A stretch of DNA of 64,000 nt from Actinobacteria bacterium 69-20 (lineage in GTDB: Bacteria; Actinomycetota; Actinomycetes; Mycobacteriales; Nakamurellaceae): assembly GCA_001897425.1 (NCBI GenBank), contig MKSW01000040.1, forward strand, positions 12,051 through 76,050, written 5' to 3'. Of this stretch, positions 45,821 to 54,911 are shown in pieces. Below the pieces are notes generated by a model. That model had not been told where the DNA came from, searched no databases, and worked only from the letters and a program-made list of their open reading frames with translations. The translations under genes and the position numbers were made by a program. Each line of letters starts with the position of its first letter. Position 1 is the first letter of the stretch.

Positions 45821-46456
45821 TCATTCTTGGTGACGACGGCGGCGATAGCGCACCAATCCCCGTGCGACCAGCAGCGCGATCGCGACAACCACGCCGATCC
45901 CGACGTAGACCTCATACCGCCGGAACACGTCATAAAAGGCACTGATGTGATCGCCGGCCAGGTAGCCGAGGGTGATCCACAGACCGCACCACAGGGCGGC
46001 GCCGAGCAGGTTGAACGCGAGGAACTTGACCCAGGCCATCTTCGAGATGCCGGCGGCGATGCCGTTGAGCTGACGTAGTCCCTCCACGAAGCGCGCGAAC
46101 GTGACGACCGCGCCGCCGTACCGCGCGAAGAAGCCTTCGACCCTGGTGAGCCGAGATTCGGTGAGAAACACGTACTTTCCGTATTTCAGCGCGAGCGGGC
46201 GCCCGCCGGCGTGGCCGATCAGGTATCCCACGTTGTCCCCGGCGATCGCGGCGACCCAGGCCACCAGACCGAGGATGATGACGTTCAGGCCACCGGCCCC
46301 GGCGTCCACCGCGGCGGCGATGAGGATCGTCTCGCCGGGAACCGGAATCCCGAAGTCTTCCAGGAATATCGCCGCCGCGACCGCGATATAGCCGTACCGA
46401 TCGAGCAGTGCAGTGAAGGCGCCGAATGCGCCCGGCAGCTGCCCGACATCGATCAT
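45821..46456 (-). CDS. DedA-family membrane protein
   Basis: A 211-residue polytopic membrane protein. The DedA hallmarks are FLEDFGIPVPGETILIAAA with the acidic re-entrant segment, GDNVGYLIGHAGGR, and FARFVEGLRQLNGIAAG with the conserved arginine. DedA proteins act as lipid scramblases for undecaprenyl phosphate or phospholipid. ATG 46456 has GAGG upstream. It lies 4 bp from the upstream TDT gene on the same strand, so the two are probably an operon. Confidence 0.93.
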   Translation of the reverse strand: MIDVGQLPGAFGAFTALLDRYGYIAVAAAIFLEDFGIPVPGETILIAAAVDAGAGGLNVIILGLVAWVAAIAGDNVGYLIGHAGGRPLALKYGKYVFLTESRLTRVEGFFARYGGAVVTFARFVEGLRQLNGIAAGISKMAWVKFLAFNLLGAALWCGLWITLGYLAGDHISAFYDVFRRYEVYVGIGVVVAIALLVARGLVRYRRRRHQE

Positions 46457-46460
46457 TGCC

Positions 46461-47570
46461 TCACACTGCCACCGTGCGGGCGTGGCGCAACCACCCCAGC
46501 ACATGGATGCCCGCAATCACGACCCACACGACGAGCGTCTCGACGGCAGCGATCCGCGCGAGCACCAGCACCGGTGACGAGCGGAACGTCGCCGCCACCT
46601 CGGCGCAGCCGAGCGCGTAGACGCCGGTGGAGAACGCCGGTGGCCACGGCGCGCGGCCGAGGCGTCGCGGCAGGCGAACGAGGCGCCGCCGCAGGCGAAT
46701 GAGGAAACGGACGCTGCCGACCGCGACCGGAACCAGCGCGATCGTCGCCACGATCCCGCAGGTCAGGCTCGCCGCGTCGAGGAGGTGCGGGATCCCGGGC
46801 TCAGCCACGTCGGAGATGCCCGCTGCCGCGATGGATTTGATGGCCTCGACGGCTTCGGCGACGCGGCCGAGGGCCAGGGCTGCCAGACCACCGCAGCCGA
46901 CCACGATCCACCACGCCGCCCGCGGCGCTCCGGAAAGCCCGTGCGCCCACGCGCGCGCCACGCACACCGCGAGCAACGCACCGTAGCCGGCGGTGCCCAG
47001 CGTGACGGCGGCGAGACCGATCCATACGAACCACGCTTCCGGGCGCGGGCCGAAGCGTGCCGCGAGTGCGGCCGCCGCCACGGCATCCGCGAGGAACGCG
47101 GCCGGCGCGATGAACCACACCCCGTTGACCGCGCTCAGGGCGGGGCGGTCTTTCGCGATAGCCACGCACACCGCAGCCGTGAGGAGGACCGTTGTCACAC
47201 CGGCGATCGCCCCGACGACGAACGCAGCCCCGGACCTTCCGGCGAACCCGGACCCGGACCTAGCGGCGAGCCCGACCGCGATGACCGCCAGGCCGACCGG
47301 AACGGTGAAGAGTCCGAACCGTGCGACCAGCGTCGGCCGCGGACGGCGACCACGCACCAAGCGGGCGATCCCGGGGCCGGTGACCACCACCGCGATGACG
47401 ATCGTCAGCACGAGCAACGGCTCCTGCAGGGCCGGAAGCCCGGCCAGCCCGCTCAGCTGCGACACGGCGCCGGTGGCCATGACCGCGCCGAAAGGCAGCG
47501 TGCCGCCCGCCCGGCCGACATCCCTGGCCGGGGACTGATCAGCAGTACCGGCGGCCACACCCGCCATCAT
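46461..47570 (-). CDS. TDT/SLAC1-like ten-helix membrane protein
   Basis: 369 residues with about ten hydrophobic helices. The opening LPFGAVMATGAVSQLSGLAG resembles the tellurite-resistance/dicarboxylate transporter (TehA, SLAC1) start, usually FAxVMATGxVS. Arg/Pro-rich loops interrupt the helices near residues 65-80 and 290-305. Two adjacent ATGs exist (47570 and 47567) behind GAGGGG. The transported anion is unknown. Confidence 0.75.
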   Translation of the reverse strand: MMAGVAAGTADQSPARDVGRAGGTLPFGAVMATGAVSQLSGLAGLPALQEPLLVLTIVIAVVVTGPGIARLVRGRRPRPTLVARFGLFTVPVGLAVIAVGLAARSGSGFAGRSGAAFVVGAIAGVTTVLLTAAVCVAIAKDRPALSAVNGVWFIAPAAFLADAVAAAALAARFGPRPEAWFVWIGLAAVTLGTAGYGALLAVCVARAWAHGLSGAPRAAWWIVVGCGGLAALALGRVAEAVEAIKSIAAAGISDVAEPGIPHLLDAASLTCGIVATIALVPVAVGSVRFLIRLRRRLVRLPRRLGRAPWPPAFSTGVYALGCAEVAATFRSSPVLVLARIAAVETLVVWVVIAGIHVLGWLRHARTVAV

Positions 47571-47791
47571 CCCCTCGCCGCATGAGCATTCCGGCGCGGC
47601 GGCACTGCGGGTGGTGACGATCGGCTCGGATGGCGTGTCGTCGTCGATCTTCGACGCGGCGCGCTGGTGCGACCGGCTGGTGCGACCTGTGTGACCGCCT
47701 TGTTCCGAGGCACTCTCGTGCTGCTCGTGGTGTTGGCGTCGAAGCGCGGTGCGGATGCAACCTGGCGGTGGGTGGGAAGCGTCTGAAGGGC

Positions 47792-49015
47792 ATGAGCACG
47801 ATGTTCGTCCGGGCTGCGGCAGGGCCGCGCGAGTCGCGTCACCGTGCGCCGTTTCGACATCGCCGATCGTCGCTGATCGCGGTCCTCGCGGCGGGCGCGG
47901 TGATACTTGCTGGCTGCGGTGGGGTTCGACCGGCTACCGGCGGCGGGCCGGCCTCATCCGTCCAGATCGTCGTGCCGTCCGGCTCGACTCGCACTGCCGC
48001 GCCTCCGGCGGGCCCGCGGGATACCGTGGCGTCGGAATCGTCCGGACATTCGCGGCCCGGCGGCGGTTTTTCGGGGGTGGCCGCACCGCCGTATGCCGCC
48101 CGGATCGCCACGGTCCGCCTGCCGTCAGCGGTGCACAGTCTGGCGTTCGACCCGTTCCGCGACGCGCTGTGGTACGTGCCGATGTCGCTGAACGGACCGA
48201 CGGCGCTGTACGAGGCGAGCGCAACAACCGGGGCGGTCCTTGATCGCTTTCCACTTCCCGCACCGGCCTCCGACGGCCTGGACGGCCAGATCGGCGCCCT
48301 GGAGTCGTTCGTCGCCGTCGCGCCCGACAAGTCGATCTGGTACGGCAGCGACTACGCCCTGATTGGCGTCGACCCGGCGACCGGGGCGATACGGACCCGC
48401 ACCCTGCCGCTGGCGGTCGCCGGCGCCCCGTCCTCGGAGAGCGAGGGATCGTGGATCTCCGCACTCACCTTCACCGCGACGTCCGCCATCGTCGGCCGGG
48501 CGAATGTGCCTTTCCTGCAGCAGTTCTCGCTGGACATGAAGCCGCTTGCGGAGATTCCACTTCCGGCGGGCGCCTCCGGGCCGGTCGCGCTGACCGTGGC
48601 CGGCACCAGCCTGGATGTCGCCACCCGGACGCACCAATCCCGAATCGAGCAACTGCCGATCCCGCTACCGGCCGGGCTGTCCGCGCCGCTCACGCCAGCC
48701 GGCACAGCGATCGATCCGGCCACGCTTCTGGTCCCCGGAAACACCCAGGTCGAATTGATCACCACCTCCGGCCGCACAGTCCTGGTTCCCGACGTGAGCG
48801 CGAGAACTCTGACCTGGCACCCCACGGCGGACGTCACACTGCCGCTGCCCTGGCCGGTGCACTCCGGCGAGGTCGCCAACCCGCTGGGGCAGATGGTTTC
48901 CGTCGTCTTCCAACCGGATCTCATGGCCGCCGCGCAGACCCCGAACGGCACGCTGTGGCTGGTGCAGAGCATCGGCTCCACCACCTCCCTCGCCGGGTAC
49001 GCGGCGATCGGCTGA
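47792..49015 (+). CDS. lipoprotein with propeller-like repeats
   Basis: About 407 residues. A long basic N terminus precedes the hydrophobic core and lipobox LIAVLAAGAVILAGC (Cys about residue 42), followed by a Ser/Gly/Pro linker. The rest contains repeats of the type SVHSLAFDPFRDALWYVP, FVAVAPDKSIWYGS and AQTPNGTLWLVQ, resembling Vgb-type (virginiamycin B lyase-like) propeller blades. The catalytic histidine of streptogramin lyases was not identified, so activity is not claimed. Predicted to be extracytoplasmic and membrane-anchored. Confidence 0.8.
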   Translation: MSTMFVRAAAGPRESRHRAPFRHRRSSLIAVLAAGAVILAGCGGVRPATGGGPASSVQIVVPSGSTRTAAPPAGPRDTVASESSGHSRPGGGFSGVAAPPYAARIATVRLPSAVHSLAFDPFRDALWYVPMSLNGPTALYEASATTGAVLDRFPLPAPASDGLDGQIGALESFVAVAPDKSIWYGSDYALIGVDPATGAIRTRTLPLAVAGAPSSESEGSWISALTFTATSAIVGRANVPFLQQFSLDMKPLAEIPLPAGASGPVALTVAGTSLDVATRTHQSRIEQLPIPLPAGLSAPLTPAGTAIDPATLLVPGNTQVELITTSGRTVLVPDVSARTLTWHPTADVTLPLPWPVHSGEVANPLGQMVSVVFQPDLMAAAQTPNGTLWLVQSIGSTTSLAGYAAIG

Positions 49016-49400
49016 TCGGGCACCTGATCGGACAACGCCCGACCCACCACACTCCGCGAGGTTTTCCGGCCGATCGCGGTGCCTCTGCCGAAACCGTTCT
49101 GCGGCGTCATGAACGTGGATCGGTTTCCTGATCGTGACTCCGCGGACTCACGACGACGATCGTCACCGATACGCGGGCCAGCCACCACGCGGCAAACTCC
49201 GTAGTGGTCGCCGATGGGGTGCCAACGGGGTGACAACACTGCCTGCCTAGGTTCATGCTCGGACGATGCGAACGTTGACGGACGATGAGGCGGTGCTTCG
49301 CAGGCCTGGAAATCGACGCCGCGGCACGCTGCCGCCGGATTCGCCGCGGCGCCGGTCACGCTCGGTTCGGCCCCGCTGACACTCATCGCGGAGGTGATCT
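49016..49400. other. 385-bp spacer before the SpeE-like gene
   Basis: No convincing gene. A 37-codon frame from ATG 49266 (MRTLTDDEAVL...) and a start-less frame ending at TAA 49403-49405 (APLTLIAEVIY) are visible and could be a decayed small gene or leader peptide. The 3' end carries the very strong ribosome binding site GGAGGTGATCT (49390-49400). Confidence 0.5.
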
Positions 49401-51476
49401 ATTAATACAGCAGATGACGCATTGAGCGGGGACGCTCGCGCAGCGAGACGGGCCGCCACGCCGAGCCCCGACAGCGCCGACCAGCACAGCAGGCCGGTCG
49501 TGGTGGCGCGCCTGATCACCGGCAGTGCGCTCATGCTGTTCTGCGAGCTGGCGCTGATCCGTTGGCTCGGCGCGAACGTGGTGCACCTGTCGTACTTCTC
49601 GAACTTCGTGCTGCTCGGCTCCTTCCTCGGCATCGGAATCGGGTTCCTGATCTCACGTCGACGGTGGTCGTGGCTGCCCTACGCACCGGTGGTGCTGGCG
49701 GTACTGGTGATCGCGGTACGGATCTGGCCGGTCACCATCAACCGATCGGGCAACGAGGTCATCTACTTCACCTCCCTGAACACGACCGGCCCGCCGGCCT
49801 GGCTGGTGCTGCCGGTGATCTTCATCCTGGTCGCGGCGGTCCTGGCCGGACCGGCGGAGGTGGTGGGACGCTGCTTCGCCAGGCTGCGTCCGCTGACCGC
49901 ATATCGGTACGACCTGATCGGGTCGCTGATCGGTATCGCATCGTTCACCGCGCTGTCGTTCCTGCGGGCGCCGTCGGTGGTTTGGGGTGCGGTGGCGGCC
50001 ATCGCGTTCATCGCGCTGATCGGAGGATGGCGTCGCGTTCTGCCGCTGATCGCCGGTGCCGGCATGACGGTGGCGCTGCTGATCGAGACGCTCACTCCCA
50101 GCGTCACCTGGTCGCCGTATTACAAGGTGACCACGCAGGCATCCACCGACAATGGCGTCCCATTGCTGAACATCTCTGTCAATGGCGTTCCACACCAGCT
50201 CATGGCGCCGGCGTCCTGGAAACTGACCGACGAGCCCGCGCACCGCTTGTATTCCGCACCGTACGACCGGGCACCGGGCAATCCGTTGGACAACGTGCTC
50301 ATCGTGGGCGCAGGTTCCGGATCGGACGTGGCCATCGCACTGTCGAAGGGCGCCAAGCATATCGACGCGGTGGATATCGACCCACGGATGCTGCAGATCG
50401 GTGAGGAACGCGACCCGGATCGCGCGTATCAGGACCCGCGGGTCGCTGTGCATGTCAACGACGGGCGGGCGTTCCTGCAGGACACCTCGACGAAATACGA
50501 CCTGATCCTTTTCGCGCTCCCCGACTCGCTCACCCTGGTCAGCGGCGCGTCGCAGATCCGGTTGGAATCGTTCCTGTTCACCGAGCAGGCAATGCAAACG
50601 GCGCGGCGTCACCTCCAGCCCGACGGCGTATTCGCCATGTACAACTACTATCGGGACGATTGGCTGATCGATCGGCTGGCGGGCACCGTGCAACGCGCAT
50701 TCGGGCACACGCCGTGCGTGGATGAGTTCGGTGGCGCCACCGCCACGATCACGGCTGCACTCAATGCGTCGGATCAGTCCTGCGTCTCGGACTATCACCC
50801 CTCCGGGGCCGTCATCGCTCCCGCCACTGACGACCGACCGTTCCTGTATTTCAAGGGCGGCTTCATCCCGCCGCTGTACCTGTGGACGCTCGGTGGGATC
50901 CTGTTGCTCTCGCTGATCGCGGTGCGAGGGCTCGGCGGTCCACTGCGCTCGATGAAACCGTTCGTCGACTTGTTTTTCATGGGAGCGGCTTTCCTCCTGC
51001 TGGAGACGAAGAACATCGGATCGTTCGCGCTGCTCTTCGGTACCACCTGGCTGGTGAACGCCGTGGCCTTCGGCGGTGTGCTGATCGTGGTGCTTGCCGC
51101 CGTGGAGACCACCCGCTGGGTGCGCACCCCGCCCCTACCGGTGGTGTTCGGCGGCATAGCGCTGGCGCTGGCGCTCGCCTGGGTAGTCAAGGCCGAGTGG
51201 CTGCTGTCGCTGCCGTTCGCGCCTCGGCTCATCCTGGCGATACTGATCGCCTTCTTGCCCATCTACCTCGCGAATGTGGCGTTCTCCAAACGGTTCGCTG
51301 CCTCCGATGACTCACGGTCAGCGTTCGCGGCGAATCTCCTCGGCGCGATCGTCGGCGGTTGCCTCGAGTACGCCGTCCTCATCACGGGGTACCGCAACCT
51401 CCTCATCGTCGTGGCCGTGCTGTACCTGCTCGCGTTTGTGCTCACACCCAAGGCAGCAATGGCCGCCGCCGGATGA
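49401..51476 (+). CDS. polytopic membrane protein with spermidine-synthase-like SAM domain
   Basis: About 691 residues. N-terminal half: about seven membrane helices (starting LITGSALMLFCELALIRWLG). Middle (about 290-460): a Rossmann methyltransferase/aminopropyltransferase-like domain with VLIVGAGSGSDVAIALSKGA and the acidic AVDIDPRML. C-terminal part: further helices. This is the SpeE-like multi-span family seen in many bacteria; the reaction is unknown. Start: ATT 49401 sits 6 nt after a perfect Shine-Dalgarno, while the first standard codon, TTG 49422, has no ribosome binding site, so ATT initiation is likely. Confidence 0.85.
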   Translation: MNTADDALSGDARAARRAATPSPDSADQHSRPVVVARLITGSALMLFCELALIRWLGANVVHLSYFSNFVLLGSFLGIGIGFLISRRRWSWLPYAPVVLAVLVIAVRIWPVTINRSGNEVIYFTSLNTTGPPAWLVLPVIFILVAAVLAGPAEVVGRCFARLRPLTAYRYDLIGSLIGIASFTALSFLRAPSVVWGAVAAIAFIALIGGWRRVLPLIAGAGMTVALLIETLTPSVTWSPYYKVTTQASTDNGVPLLNISVNGVPHQLMAPASWKLTDEPAHRLYSAPYDRAPGNPLDNVLIVGAGSGSDVAIALSKGAKHIDAVDIDPRMLQIGEERDPDRAYQDPRVAVHVNDGRAFLQDTSTKYDLILFALPDSLTLVSGASQIRLESFLFTEQAMQTARRHLQPDGVFAMYNYYRDDWLIDRLAGTVQRAFGHTPCVDEFGGATATITAALNASDQSCVSDYHPSGAVIAPATDDRPFLYFKGGFIPPLYLWTLGGILLLSLIAVRGLGGPLRSMKPFVDLFFMGAAFLLLETKNIGSFALLFGTTWLVNAVAFGGVLIVVLAAVETTRWVRTPPLPVVFGGIALALALAWVVKAEWLLSLPFAPRLILAILIAFLPIYLANVAFSKRFAASDDSRSAFAANLLGAIVGGCLEYAVLITGYRNLLIVVAVLYLLAFVLTPKAAMAAAG

Positions 51477-51547
51477 CGCCGGCCGCGTAGCGCCGGGTCG
51501 CCTGCCGCGAGCAAGGGCGCGATGGGGTTGGCGCGAAGGCGGCGCGC

Positions 51548-52273
51548 TCAGGCGGGCGTGAGATTTTCTTGTACCCGCGTACTGTGTAACTCGCGCAGTG
51601 CGTCGGCGCCGACCCATCGAGCGGCGCGGCTGGTCCGGCCGCGCAGCTCAAGCGCGATGTCGATCGCGAGCGCGTTGAGGTGGCGGTCGCGTTTACCGAT
51701 CTGGCGCAATGCCCAACTCACCCCTTTGCGCACGATCTGCCGCTCGTCGTCGGCCTCGCGTGCGATCAGCGGCAGAAACCCCGCGAAGCGTTCGTCGGGC
51801 GCGTGTTTGTCTGCCACGGTCAAGCCGGCGATCAGCGCAAACCCGGCACGCTTGACGAATGGTTCGCGGCGGCCCGTCCATTCGCGCACCTCTGCGTTGG
51901 CAAGCGGAGTCCGGCGAAACAGGTTGGCGCATACCTGATCACATAGGTCCCACGAGTCGAAGTCCTCCGCCCACCGGTCCATCTGCTCCGCGTCAACCAA
52001 CGAGGGATCATCGATCATGCCTGCCAGGACCCGCGCCTCGTGCACGCCCGAGCCCCACAGCGCGTGGGCCAGGACGTGGTTACGGCCGAGTTCGCGCGCC
52101 AGCATGCGCAACTCGGCGACGGTCACGCCGTAGGCGTGCTCGGTCGCAATTCCGTAGCGCGCCATGCCAGCAAGTCGGCTTCGGTCCGCGAGCGCGCGCA
52201 GCCGCTGCAGAACCTGCGGTGCGCTTGGCGCCGGCGTCCGCGCGCGTCGGTCGGTGACGAGCGGCTCAGGCAT
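51548..52273 (-). CDS. AlkD-like DNA alkylation repair protein
   Basis: A 241-residue HEAT-repeat protein. Family landmarks are YGI-containing N-terminal segment, VAELRMLARELGRNH, FDSWDLCDQVC, REPFVKRAGFALIAGL and IVRKGVSWALRQIGKRD. AlkD glycosylases excise alkylated bases without base flipping. It is not linked to other repair genes here. Confidence 0.9.
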   Translation of the reverse strand: MPEPLVTDRRARTPAPSAPQVLQRLRALADRSRLAGMARYGIATEHAYGVTVAELRMLARELGRNHVLAHALWGSGVHEARVLAGMIDDPSLVDAEQMDRWAEDFDSWDLCDQVCANLFRRTPLANAEVREWTGRREPFVKRAGFALIAGLTVADKHAPDERFAGFLPLIAREADDERQIVRKGVSWALRQIGKRDRHLNALAIDIALELRGRTSRAARWVGADALRELHSTRVQENLTPA

Positions 52274-52357
52274 CGGGCCGCCTCACCGGTGCGAACGTCT
52301 GGCCGGTCGCGATCCTTGCGGCGGCCAAGGGGCGGGTGGCGGTGCGGGCGTTCATTG

Positions 52358-52969
52358 TCAGCGAATCGGCTGGCGCAGGATCGTCCTGAGTTTGTCGGGG
52401 GCGGAGCGGGCCGGGTCGCCGAGATAGATCTCGTGGTGCTTCCCGGAGAGCTGCGCTCCCTGCTCGGCGATGTAGGCGTGCAGCGCCGCGATCGTCGGAC
52501 CCTCCGCGCTGTAGGGGCCGACATGAAGCACTTGCGCGGCCCGGTTCTCGGCGAAGCGTTCCAACCGCAGCCGCCCCAGCACCTCGGCGGGTGCCTTACC
52601 GGCGGCCTTGGCTTTGGCGTCGCCGATCACGGCCTCGGTGACCTGATCCGGCTGGAGGATCATCATCGTCCAGTCCCAGGCGGACTTGTCCGCGGTCGAG
52701 AACGCGGTCATGTCCGGCACCCACCACAACCCCTCCAGGGGCATCACACCGTAGTCGAGCACGCCGGCGCGTTTGAGCGCGAACCGGGCGGCGTAGGCGA
52801 CCGAGAACAACGCCGAGACCGCGTCGCGGTACCCGGTCGACGTATTCGGGTCGCCATGCCCGTCGATCATCAGGAACGTCAGCTCGGGCACCTCGACCAA
52901 CGTCGGGGTCCGGGTTGCGCTGTACAACCCGCGCAGGTCCCGCTTCAGGTCAACCTTTGTCGTCGTCAT
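52358..52969 (-). CDS. GyrI-like small-molecule-binding protein
   Basis: 203 residues of the GyrI-like fold used by MerR/AraC regulators as an effector domain, here without a DNA-binding domain: LMIDGHGDPNTS, GVMPLEGLWWVPD and the C-terminal HVGPYSAEGPTIAALHAYI. ATG 52969 follows AAGGAG. It may be a stand-alone ligand-sequestering or hydrolase-type protein. A TATGACG sequence lies upstream (53107-53113 region, minus strand). The 268-bp spacer to the ABC permease holds no other gene. Confidence 0.88.
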   Translation of the reverse strand: MTTTKVDLKRDLRGLYSATRTPTLVEVPELTFLMIDGHGDPNTSTGYRDAVSALFSVAYAARFALKRAGVLDYGVMPLEGLWWVPDMTAFSTADKSAWDWTMMILQPDQVTEAVIGDAKAKAAGKAPAEVLGRLRLERFAENRAAQVLHVGPYSAEGPTIAALHAYIAEQGAQLSGKHHEIYLGDPARSAPDKLRTILRQPIR

Positions 52970-53237
52970 GTGCGTCTCCTTGATCGGACCTTCATGGTCC
53001 CTTCCGCCGGATGCCATCGGCAGGGCCGTTCGGCACTACCTCGGCACCGGTCGGTGGAGAGTCCCGTTGCTGCCGAATGCTCCCGGCCCGGAACGCGTAC
53101 CGGCCGTCATACTCGCTGCCCACCGCGACGCAACCGGAAACACAACCGGTGACGCCGACGCGGCCACGACGACGGGTACCGTGGCCGGGCTAATTCCCGG
53201 TGAGTTCGCGGCGCCGCTGCCCGACGTTGGTGATGGC

Positions 53238-54911
53238 TCAGCCGGTCTGGATGTCCCTGCGGGCGAACCGGTCGATTCCGATCCAGATCAGCGCGACGGC
53301 GATGAGGATCATGACGACCAGCGGCGTCCAGGCCATCGGCTTGAGCGGTTGGTACGGCGTTGCGGACAGCGGCAGGTTGCCCAGGAGCCAGTGCGGCAGT
53401 CGGAACACCTCGCCGAACATCGTGATGAACCACATCGCGGCCATGACGCCCCAGGTGATCGGTGTCGCCAGCCGAGGCAGGTAGCCCCAGAGCAGGACGG
53501 CAAGCCCGACGAAGACCATGACGGCGGGCCAGTACGCCAGTGCCGCCATCGCGAGTCGGCCGCCCTGCGAGGAATCGTGGAGCGCGGCGCCGTCGACCGC
53601 ACCGATCAGGTAGCCGCCGAGGGCGAGCAACACCGTCGACCACACGGTCGGGATGGTCAGCCGCTGCAGGCTCCACCGCCAGCGGGAGATCGCGCCGGCC
53701 AGCTGCGGCTCGATGATTCCGGACGCTTCGTCGGACCGCAGCGACACTGTGGTCTGCAGGGCGAAGATGATGGTGACGAGCGCGATCATGCTCACCAGCA
53801 GGGACAACAGGGCGTTGACGCCCGTGCCGCGCAACAGTTTCTCGGCGCCCGAACCGGCGTCGGACAGCAGATTGGTCATCGCCTGCACGACCGATCCCAA
53901 GAGCATCCCGCCGAGCACGATCGCGATGGTCCAGCCGATGATCGGGTTGCGCTGCAGCCGCAGCGCCAGGCCGATCGGCGTGGCATAGCGGGTCGGCGCC
54001 CCGGCCTTCCCGGGGCGTTCCGGCACGAGCCCCGCACCGAAGTCGCGTCGGGCCTCGAGTCGGCTCGCCACCGTAAGTAGCACCGCGGTGAGCGCGAGGA
54101 GCAGCAGGAACGGCCACCACCGGTTGTCCGAGTATGGGCGCATCTGCTGGGCCCATCCGATCGGCGACACCCATGAGAGTCTGCCGTCGCCGAGGTCACC
54201 GATCATGCGGAGTACGTAGAACACGATGATGACGGTCGAGCCGAGCGAGTTGGCGCCGCGGGAGGTCGACGACATCTGCCCGGCGACTGCCCCGACTCCG
54301 AGGCCGACGAGTCCGACGCCCGCCACCGACGCCCCGAGGATCAGCGACCCGGCTGCACCCGTCCCTGCCGGGTCGAGCGATCCGCCGATCGACACCAGCG
54401 CGATGAACACGCCGACAGCCACGCACAGACCGCCGTTGACCAGCCATGACGCCACCGAGTATGCGTGCACCCCCAGCACCCGCGAGCGCAGCAGCTCGGT
54501 GCGGCCGGCCTCCTCATCGGCCCTCCCGCTGCGCGTGACCAGGAACATCACGCCGATTGCGAGGGCGAGGACCACCGTCATCCAGCCCTTGGTCCAGACG
54601 GCACCACCCATGGTGTTCGCCGCGGGTGACAGGCCGGTGAGCGCCCTGATGCCGGGAGTATTGGACAGCTTGGCGAAGTCGTCGAGCGACTGCTGGGTGG
54701 GGAAGACGGATTTGTAGTAGCTGACGATGTACTGATACATGCCGACGAGCACGACGAGCCAGACGATCAGCCGCACGCGGTTTCGCCGGAGCACCAGTCG
54801 CACCATCGTGCCGAGGCCCGCGAACCTGTCGGCCGGTGAGCGTTGGTCGGCCGATCGAGCGATGTGGGTGGTTCGCGGCGCCGCTATGGGTGCCCGCCCG
54901 GCGGTCGTCAT
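53238..54911 (-). CDS. ABC exporter permease (antibiotic/polyketide exporter type)
   Basis: A 557-residue membrane protein with about twelve hydrophobic segments arranged as two ABC-2-like halves; the start region includes RLVLRRNRVRLIVWLVVLVG and the second half RLQRNPIIGWTIAIVLGGM. It matches double-length actinobacterial exporters encoded next to an ATPase and a TetR regulator. Its ATG overlaps the ATPase stop (ATGA). Confidence 0.9.
   Translation of the reverse strand: MTTAGRAPIAAPRTTHIARSADQRSPADRFAGLGTMVRLVLRRNRVRLIVWLVVLVGMYQYIVSYYKSVFPTQQSLDDFAKLSNTPGIRALTGLSPAANTMGGAVWTKGWMTVVLALAIGVMFLVTRSGRADEEAGRTELLRSRVLGVHAYSVASWLVNGGLCVAVGVFIALVSIGGSLDPAGTGAAGSLILGASVAGVGLVGLGVGAVAGQMSSTSRGANSLGSTVIIVFYVLRMIGDLGDGRLSWVSPIGWAQQMRPYSDNRWWPFLLLLALTAVLLTVASRLEARRDFGAGLVPERPGKAGAPTRYATPIGLALRLQRNPIIGWTIAIVLGGMLLGSVVQAMTNLLSDAGSGAEKLLRGTGVNALLSLLVSMIALVTIIFALQTTVSLRSDEASGIIEPQLAGAISRWRWSLQRLTIPTVWSTVLLALGGYLIGAVDGAALHDSSQGGRLAMAALAYWPAVMVFVGLAVLLWGYLPRLATPITWGVMAAMWFITMFGEVFRLPHWLLGNLPLSATPYQPLKPMAWTPLVVMILIAVALIWIGIDRFARRDIQTG

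Noticed and set aside
47571-47791. Open frames in the spacer between the TDT gene and the lipoprotein
   Set aside because: Arg/His/Pro-rich shadow composition on both strands and no start signals.
49266-49379. 37-codon open frame before the SpeE-like gene
   Set aside because: No ribosome binding site and Arg/Pro-rich after the first 12 residues; kept only as a note in the spacer entry.
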